A stretch of DNA of 10,733 nt from Candidatus Sphingobacterium stercoripullorum. GTDB taxonomy: Bacteria > Bacteroidota > Bacteroidia > Sphingobacteriales > Sphingobacteriaceae. Shown here piece by piece: positions 7,225-10,733 of this stretch. The notes beneath the pieces are model-generated. The model did not search any database and was not told where the DNA came from. It saw only the letters and a list, made by a program, of their open reading frames with translations. The stretch lies in the NCBI GenBank assembly GCA_019114715.1, contig DXEZ01000141.1, positions 1 to 10,733 of the forward strand, written 5' to 3'. The stretch's first letter is position 1. Each line of letters opens with the position of its first letter. Position numbers and translations under genes: made by a program.

Positions 7225-7227
7225 GAC

Positions 7228-7256
7228 AAAAAAAAGGAGAAACTTTCAATTTCTCC
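7228..7256 (-). terminator. rho-independent terminator of the AraC-SDR-DoxX-NTF2 cassette
   Basis: On the minus strand, GGAGAAA and TTTCTCC pair across a 7-base loop and are followed directly by eight T residues (complement of 7228-7235). This is the classic form of an intrinsic terminator. It lies 66 bp beyond the stop of the NTF2-like lipoprotein, the last gene of the leftward cassette. Confidence 0.85.
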
Positions 7257-7271
7257 CTTAAACCGCCATTT

Positions 7272-7297
7272 CGCCAATGCTATGTTATCAGCAGTCC
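7272..7297 (+). repeat. left cassette-flanking inverted repeat
   Basis: CGCCAATGC TAT GTTATCAGCAGTCC matches the minus strand of 9491-9517 at 21 of 27 aligned positions. The best block is GTTATCAGCA[G/A]TCC, and four of the five mismatches are transitions. It lies between the terminator and the last gene of the cassette. Confidence 0.5.
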
Positions 7298-7322
7298 TTT
7301 TATAGGTAATAAACTATCGTAC

Positions 7323-7754
7323 TTAATATCTCATTCTCCAACTTGTTATCAATCCGTTCTCAACGGTAAATAAAAAGTTAGCCTTATTTGTATAACCTAC
7401 ACTCGAATACTGCCCTTTGACAACAACCTCATTTTCACTTATCACAGAATATTCAGGGTTGGCGACCTTGCCTTGGCGATCCACGATATCACTTTCAATC
7501 CATTTTTTGGTTTCTTCGGCTGTTTTCATCACTCCATCCGCACCATAGGCTTGAGTGGCTGTTTCCGAAAATTGAGCTCTGATCAATTCGGCATTTTCTG
7601 TTTGCATCGCTTCCATCAAAGTTTTTACTGGTTTTAATAGGGTTTCGTCTTGCATTTTTTCTGATTTTTGATTTGTTGTTTGATTGTTATTTTGTGTTTG
7701 TCCACACGCCGTAAGTGAAAAAGAGGAAAACAAAATGATTAGAAATTTTCTCAT
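7323..7754 (-). CDS. NTF2-like (SnoaL-type) lipoprotein
   Basis: From the ATG at 7754 the protein has 143 residues. MRKFLIILFSSFSLTAC is a lipoprotein signal (Cys17), followed by an Asn/Gln/Thr-rich linker to about residue 32. Residues about 38-143 look like an NTF2-fold domain: a first helix pair (LLKPVKTLMEAMQTENAELIRAQFSE), TATQAYGADGVM, the helix EETKKWIESDI, then strands ending TNKANFLFTVENGLITSWRMRY. Such domains bind or isomerise small ligands, or serve as assembly modules; no catalytic residue is assigned here. Reading further upstream would remove the signal peptide from the N-terminus, so this start is firm. Its ATG overlaps the stop of the DoxX-like gene (ATGA), indicating translational coupling. 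It is the last gene before the terminator. Confidence 0.85.
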   Translation of the reverse strand: MRKFLIILFSSFSLTACGQTQNNNQTTNQKSEKMQDETLLKPVKTLMEAMQTENAELIRAQFSETATQAYGADGVMKTAEETKKWIESDIVDRQGKVANPEYSVISENEVVVKGQYSSVGYTNKANFLFTVENGLITSWRMRY

Positions 7755-8107
7755 AACACATTCGATTTTAATGGGTGTTGTAAATAAATGATGATTAAAT
7801 TGAGTAACAGAAATGGGATTTCTATCGCCACGCCTTTCAAGTCTTTGTTGAGCAACTGCAAACAGATAATCATCAGTATTCCCGCTGCCATTAGAAAGTT
7901 TCCCCACACGAATGTTTTCGGAAAAAGGATTAATATAGATGCCAATAAGGTAACTGCACCATTAATCATTACAGCATTTTTGCTAAAATTCCATTTACCA
8001 AACATTTCGAGCATTTCTGGTTTTGCAGTGAGCATATTCCATCCGTGCTTGGCACCCATAAACACCGCAAATAAAATCAATGCTGAATTGAGAATTTTTA
8101 AAATCAT
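7751..8107 (-). CDS. DoxX-like small integral membrane protein
   Basis: The protein has 118 residues with four hydrophobic helices at about 4-19, 45-62, 68-86 and 93-110. This is the layout of the DoxX/DoxD-like superfamily, whose members lie in the inner membrane and are often found with redox genes; their biochemical role is usually unknown. The conserved-looking parts are GAKHGWNML after helix 1 and ILILFPKTFVWGNFLMAAGIL across helices 2-3. The last codons overlap the start of the NTF2-like lipoprotein gene by four bases. It lies 66 bp downstream of the SDR gene on the same strand, with AT-rich sequence between and no hairpin, so co-transcription is likely. Confidence 0.8.
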   Translation of the reverse strand: MILKILNSALILFAVFMGAKHGWNMLTAKPEMLEMFGKWNFSKNAVMINGAVTLLASILILFPKTFVWGNFLMAAGILMIICLQLLNKDLKGVAIEIPFLLLNLIIIYLQHPLKSNVL

Positions 8108-8173
8108 AATCTTTAAATTTAAAAAAAAGCAAAAAACTAAATCATTTGCCTTTTCAAAATATTAAATTTTATT

Positions 8174-8929
8174 TTATCTTGTTGTGTAGCCTCCGTTTGC
8201 AAAAATAGTTTGTCCAGTAACCCACCAACCATCGGTTACTAAAAACTCAACCAAAGGCGCGATGTCTTTGATGTCTGTAAGTCCACCTAAGTCAGAGGCT
8301 TGTTTGTGATAGGCTACGGCATCATCGCTTTCTTGTCCATAGAAAAACGGCGTGTCCATTGGTCCTGGAGCAACGGCAGTTACAGAAATTCCTCTTGAAC
8401 CAAACTCTTTGGAAGCAGCCCTTGTAAAATGCTCTACTGGAGCTTTTGCACCTGCATAAGTAGAATAATATCCGGTAAATGCAGCCAATAGCGAAGTTAC
8501 AATTGTGTTGATTTTTCCATTATCGTTTAGTTTTTTGCCTGCTTCCTGAATGAAAAAATAAGCAACTTTCGCATTGATGTCGTTCATGCTGTCATACTCC
8601 TCTTCGGTGGTATCTGCGAAAGGTTTTTTCAATACTTTTCCAACCGTATTAATAGCAATGTCAATTCCTCCGAATTTTTCGATAGTTGCATCAAAAAACT
8701 TTGTAATGTTTTTTACATCTGTCAAATCAGCTTGGAATAAAAATGCTTCTCCACCTGCGTTTATGATATCTGCCAATGTTTTTTCGGCTTCCGCCTTTGT
8801 GTTGTCGCTATTGTAGTGGATAGCCACTTTTGCTCCTTTAGCCGCAAAATTACGGCTTAGTAAGCCACCTAAATTTTTTGCACCACCTGCAATTAAAACT
8901 ACTTTTCCATTTACATCGTTTCTTGCCAT
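8174..8929 (-). CDS. SDR-family NAD(P)-dependent oxidoreductase
   Basis: The protein has 251 residues, the length of a classical short-chain dehydrogenase/reductase. The nucleotide-binding turn is AGGAKNLGG (14-22), with Asn19 in place of the middle glycine of TGxxxGxG. Further family marks are D68, NTVG (94-97, in place of NNAG), Ser146, Tyr158 and Lys162 in YAGAK, and PG at 188-189. Ser, Tyr and Lys make the catalytic triad at the expected spacing. HYNSD after strand 2 points to NADP(H) more than NAD(H), by inference. The substrate cannot be read; a ketone, aldehyde or sugar-like alcohol is likely. It lies 86 bp downstream of an AraC-type regulator gene and upstream of DoxX-like and NTF2-like genes on the same strand. 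Confidence 0.95.
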   Translation of the reverse strand: MARNDVNGKVVLIAGGAKNLGGLLSRNFAAKGAKVAIHYNSDNTKAEAEKTLADIINAGGEAFLFQADLTDVKNITKFFDATIEKFGGIDIAINTVGKVLKKPFADTTEEEYDSMNDINAKVAYFFIQEAGKKLNDNGKINTIVTSLLAAFTGYYSTYAGAKAPVEHFTRAASKEFGSRGISVTAVAPGPMDTPFFYGQESDDAVAYHKQASDLGGLTDIKDIAPLVEFLVTDGWWVTGQTIFANGGYTTR

Positions 8930-9015
8930 TTTGTTTGATTTTAAAAGTTATACAATTGATTTAGCAAAGATGGCTAAGCAAAAAATATAAATCGTGGTGA
9001 ACTTTTCGGAAGTTT

Positions 9016-9393
9016 TTATTTTTTGTTTTCTTTTCTGAATTGTCCAGGAGTTTGTCCAATAAACTTTTTGAAGAACTTAGAAAAATTCGATGGATCGTAT
9101 GTCAATATTTTTGCAATTTCAGAAATAGATTTATCTGTTTCTAAAAGCATTTTTTTGGCTTCATCAAGAATTTTAAGGTCATAAAAATGACAAGGATGAC
9201 TTCCAGTTTCTTTCTGTACTGTATCTGTCAAATGTTTATGAGAAACAAATAATTCGCTGGCTATTTGGTTTATTTCCATAAATTCATCAACCTTTCCTAA
9301 AACGACATCTTCAATATGTTTGTCTAAAAACTGAAAATAGTTTTCGGTAATTTCTTTTCTGCGGGTTACTTTATCTTGTTCTTTATTTGTCAT
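9016..9393 (-). CDS. stand-alone AraC-family DNA-binding protein
   Basis: From the ATG at 9393 the protein has 125 residues; a TTG five codons upstream (9408) is an alternative. It is essentially the AraC two-HTH domain without a sensor domain. The first HTH is at about 41-62 (INQIASELFVSHKHLTDTV), the second at about 90-111 (ISEIAKILTYDPSNFSKFFKKF), and the end is the family signature GQTPGQFRK. The N-terminal 30 residues are polar and helical. Lacking a ligand domain, it may act by its own amount or with a partner, as MarA/SoxS-type proteins do. It is the first gene of the leftward cassette and probably controls the SDR, DoxX-like and NTF2-like genes. A 5-bp hairpin (9000-9014) follows its stop and is too weak to be a sure terminator. 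Confidence 0.92.
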   Translation of the reverse strand: MTNKEQDKVTRRKEITENYFQFLDKHIEDVVLGKVDEFMEINQIASELFVSHKHLTDTVQKETGSHPCHFYDLKILDEAKKMLLETDKSISEIAKILTYDPSNFSKFFKKFIGQTPGQFRKENKK

Positions 9394-9490
9394 ATCCTTA
9401 TCATTCAAAAAACACTGTAAAGTTGCACATTACTCCTCATTTATCTATGGTGACCTTTTCGGTTTTTTCTTTCGTGGACGAGCTTCTGAC

Positions 9491-9517
9491 GGATTGCTGA
9501 TAACGTTCGTATTGACG
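9491..9517 (-). repeat. right cassette-flanking inverted repeat
   Basis: Read on the minus strand, the segment is CGTCAATAC GAAC GTTATCAGCAATCC and pairs with the left copy at 7272-7297. On the plus strand it ends CGTATTGACG (9508-9517), which is also nearly repeated in direct orientation as CGTATTGGCG at 7108-7117. Confidence 0.5.
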
Positions 9518-9570
9518 CCATTACTTGATCTTCTATTGCGTCAACACTCCTAATCAGGGCATATTGACGC
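9510..9570. repeat. three TTGACGC boxes at exact 26-bp spacing
   Basis: TTGACGC occurs at 9512-9518 and 9564-9570, and inverted as GCGTCAA at 9538-9544. Start-to-start distances are 26 and 26 bp. The two direct copies extend to TATTGACGC. The spacing of about 2.5 helical turns, with the middle copy inverted, would place all three on one face of the DNA in a consistent way for a dimeric or multimeric binding protein. Confidence 0.7.
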
Positions 9571-9580
9571 AAGTGGGTTC

Positions 9581-9598
9581 CGTTTGTTTAAACGAACG
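9581..9598. promoter_or_regulatory. 18-bp near-perfect palindrome, possible operator
   Basis: CGTTTGTTTAAACGAACG is symmetric at eight of nine half-positions around the TTTAAA centre. It lies about 190 bp upstream of the AraC-type start. The size and symmetry suit a dimeric repressor site, but no cognate protein is evident in the window. Confidence 0.45.
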
Positions 9599-9754
9599 TT
9601 TATTTAATCCTATTATTTATGGTCTTTGAATGTTCTGTTTTTAATCAATTATGGTTAATAAACATAAGTATAATAGTTTGTTTTGAAGTTTGCAAAATTG
9701 TTTCCTGAAAAAAGTTTGTTTTACTCATAAGACACCGGATAAAGTGTACTTTGA

Positions 9755-9897
9755 TTAGGAAAGATCTAAACGTCGCCTTATCTCAATCAGGACTTTATCA
9801 TCCTTTCGCTGAATGCTTTCCCCAAAACATGCGGATAGCCTTGTTCGGCTAACAACTGGACGAAGTTTTCTTCTAATATATATTCGATGAATTTCAT
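9755..9897 (-). pseudogene. hsdR: 5' remnant of a type I restriction endonuclease subunit R gene
   Basis: From ATG at 9897 the frame reads MKFIEYILEENFVQLLAEQG then YPHVLGK. After a GGGGAAA run (9823-9817) the frame that continues the homology is shifted: SIQRKDDKVLIEIRRRLDLS, stopping at 9755. Joined, EQGYPHVLGKSIQRKDDKVLIE fits the conserved N-terminus of HsdR, where an acidic-basic KDDxVLIE strand belongs to the nuclease domain. A one-base loss in the run would explain the shift. A third frame around 9750-9770 reads FRSFLIK, suggesting a second shift in the same homologous stretch. A full HsdR has about 800-1000 residues; helicase motor domains and the HsdS and HsdM genes are absent. It is surely dead. 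The family call rests on the short conserved stretch and is moderately sure. Confidence 0.6.
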
Positions 9898-10262
9898 AAA
9901 AAACAGACTTCCTAAAGTGAGCCTTTACTGGTTACATTTTCAGCAGAGATTTCCTTTAACCCTTCGGTAATTTCTTTTTCAATGGTACGGCTTAACTTTT
10001 CAAGCTGGTTTCCGCTATCAATCTCTTCGTTAATGACAGCAATATCCATATCTTCTGAAAACCTTTCAATTAAATCAAACCCTTTAGACAAAGACGTTCC
10101 TCCTTTAAAAACAACTTGATCAGTGTAATCACTTTTAGATAATCGAAACAACAATAGACTTATCCAATAGTCTTTTTCAACAAACTCCAGCTTAATATCT
10201 AAGTGATCAGCGGCAGCTCTTAAGGTTTCTTAGAATAATTCCGGGTCCTGGTGTAATCTCAT
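9893..10262 (-). pseudogene. broken AbiEii-type nucleotidyltransferase toxin gene
   Basis: Translation from ATG at 10262 gives MRLHQDPELF, a TAA at codon 11 (10232-10230), then ETLRAAADHLDIKLEFVEKD, YWISLLLFRLSKS and VVFKGGTSLSKGFDLIERFS, then EDMDIAV. GGTSLSK and SEDMDIAV are the nucleotide-binding and metal-binding marks of the AbiEii/AbiGii toxin family (nucleotidyltransferase fold, about 300 residues). Near VTSKGS (about 9916) the frame stops; the next frame continues FRKSVFYE, so there is also a frameshift. Homology ends near 9893, where the HsdR remnant begins, leaving about 120 of 300 residues. Its ATG overlaps the TGA of the antitoxin gene by four bases, the usual arrangement of type IV toxin-antitoxin operons. 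With a nonsense codon, a frameshift and loss of the C-terminal half, toxicity is very unlikely. Confidence 0.85.
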
Positions 10263-10733
10263 TTTATTTTCCATTTTTTAGTGGTATCGAAAACTTTCTC
10301 TGCTTCTGGCAATCGATAGGTTGTAATGGGATTTAAAGTCTCGAAGAGCGTTTCAGTTTCCTTTTCATATCCTAATTCATCCAACAATGCACCCAATAAA
10401 GCTCTTGTTGAAGGCGGATACTTTCTTGCTAATCGCATTAAATCTTCTCTTTCATTTTGTTTGTAATCTTTAAGTATGGCTATGAAACGCTTGCACAAAA
10501 ATGCTATACTGGCATCAGGGATTTTTTTGATATAGCGTAATGCATCCAACAATTGTAAATGAGGAATATTTTCTTTGGTAATCGTATTTTTCTGCTTTAC
10601 AAAAGAAACGATATACTTTCCTCTCTTTAGCTTAGGACGAATTTGATTTCTTCCAATCTGAATCACATTGCTAACCTGAGTAGTTAACGCCATTTTATTA
10701 TAAATACTATAACCTGTAAGATAACCAATAGGT
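10259..10733 (-). CDS. AbiEi-type antitoxin (DUF6088-like), 5' end outside window
   Basis: The frame is open to the window edge: PIGYLTGYSIYNK precedes the first visible ATG at 10693, in frame and matching the family, so that ATG is internal and not the start. About 157 residues are visible. Typical segments are GYSIYNKMALTTQVSN, YIVSFVKQKNTITKENI, LLDALRYIKKIPDAS, and a C-terminal half with helices (ALLGALLDELGYEKE). The family pairs with AbiEii toxins; the antitoxin represses the operon through a winged-helix N-terminus, which lies beyond the edge here, and blocks the toxin indirectly. It overlaps the toxin gene by ATGA. No disruption is seen in the visible part, while the toxin is destroyed, so this may be an orphan antitoxin. 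Confidence 0.85.
   Translation of the reverse strand, partial: PIGYLTGYSIYNKMALTTQVSNVIQIGRNQIRPKLKRGKYIVSFVKQKNTITKENIPHLQLLDALRYIKKIPDASIAFLCKRFIAILKDYKQNEREDLMRLARKYPPSTRALLGALLDELGYEKETETLFETLNPITTYRLPEAEKVFDTTKKWKIK

Larger units (their letters stand above)
7111..7278. repeat. element bounded by imperfect inverted repeats
   Basis: ATTGGCGATAGTGGCGG (7111-7127) and, read on the minus strand, ATTGGCGAAATGGCGG (7278-7263) are imperfect inverted copies: 8 exact bases, a one-base length difference, then 6 exact bases. They enclose 135 bp that itself holds a long hairpin and a terminator. It is compatible with a small non-autonomous mobile element or a recurring intergenic repeat; no target duplication was recognised. 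Confidence 0.5.
6972..7322. other. gene-free repeat-rich region between SusD remnant and accessory cassette
   Basis: This stretch holds no credible gene. It contains a short hairpin, TTCACCA GTTT TGGTGAA (7001-7018), close to the SusD breakpoint. Nested inverted repeats follow between 7108 and 7278, then a terminator for the cassette to the right. An 80-codon plus-strand frame at 7063-7305 is made of these repeats; its end, RHFANAMLSAVL, recalls spurious translations of intergenic repeats in other Bacteroidota, by memory only. Confidence 0.6.
9394..9754. other. intergenic region upstream of the AraC-type gene
   Basis: The left half (9394-9600) should hold the promoter of the accessory cassette; no confident TTTG/TAnnTTTG pair was placed. 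It contains the right flanking repeat, three TTGACGC boxes and a near-palindrome, listed separately. AACGTTCGT (9502-9510) recurs inverted as ACGAACGTT (9592-9600), framing this cluster. From 9601 to 9754 the sequence is AT-rich and shows no gene; its last bases may be further remnant of the HsdR sequence. Confidence 0.5.

Noticed and set aside
7063..7305. An 80-codon plus-strand frame in the repeat region
   Set aside because: It is composed of inverted repeats and terminator sequence and does not look like a folded protein.
7755..7907. N-terminal extension of the NTF2-like lipoprotein
   Set aside because: It overlaps the DoxX-like gene in another frame and would hide the signal peptide and lipobox.
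9000..9014. Hairpin AACTT TTCGG AAGTT after the AraC stop
   Set aside because: Only five base pairs; too weak to call a terminator between AraC and SDR.
1..10733. CRISPR arrays, tRNA and rRNA genes
   Set aside because: No regularly spaced direct repeats with unique spacers and no tRNA- or rRNA-like sequence seen by eye.

Overview
The window looks like AT-rich chromosome from a member of the Bacteroidota, most like a Sphingobacterium/Pedobacter-type organism. The reasons are a SusD-family gene, lipoproteins with acidic residues after the lipobox cysteine, a DUF4382 lipoprotein, weak ribosome-binding sites, and polysaccharide-utilisation fragments. The genus is an inference.

Left part (1-2460): the tail of a probable IS3-type transposase abuts a truncated starch-type glycosidase N-terminus (lipoprotein, minus strand). 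Two LacI-type operator palindromes precede that fragment, and an intact LacI-family regulator lies just upstream. This reads as a sugar-responsive locus whose target gene was cut off by an insertion sequence. A divergent gene for a small two-helix membrane protein with a bacterial PH domain follows.

Middle part (2466-6010): an intact SulP-family anion transporter with a STAS domain, a DUF4382 lipoprotein ending in a strong terminator, a 77-residue basic lipoprotein, and a small XRE-type DNA-binding protein. The latter three have no obvious link to one another.

Relic and repeat part (6009-7322): the C-terminal part of a SusD-like nutrient-binding lipoprotein remains with no start codon and no SusC partner. 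After it comes a gene-free stretch full of nested inverted repeats, with a rho-independent terminator.

Accessory cassette (7323-9393, all minus strand): a stand-alone AraC HTH protein, an SDR oxidoreductase, a DoxX-like membrane protein and an NTF2-like lipoprotein, the last two overlapping by four bases. This block is bracketed by imperfect inverted repeats of about 26 bp, and further copies of their core motif lie in both flanks, so it may have moved as a unit.

Right part (9480-10733): three evenly spaced TTGACGC boxes and an 18-bp near-palindrome, then a graveyard of defence genes. A frameshifted 5' remnant of a type I restriction HsdR gene is joined to an AbiEii-type toxin gene broken by a nonsense codon and a frameshift. 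The matching AbiEi-type antitoxin is apparently intact but runs off the window.

No tRNA, rRNA or CRISPR array was seen. The most distinctive items are the repeat-bracketed cassette, the LacI operator pair in front of a decapitated target, and the toxin/HsdR junction beside a surviving antitoxin gene.
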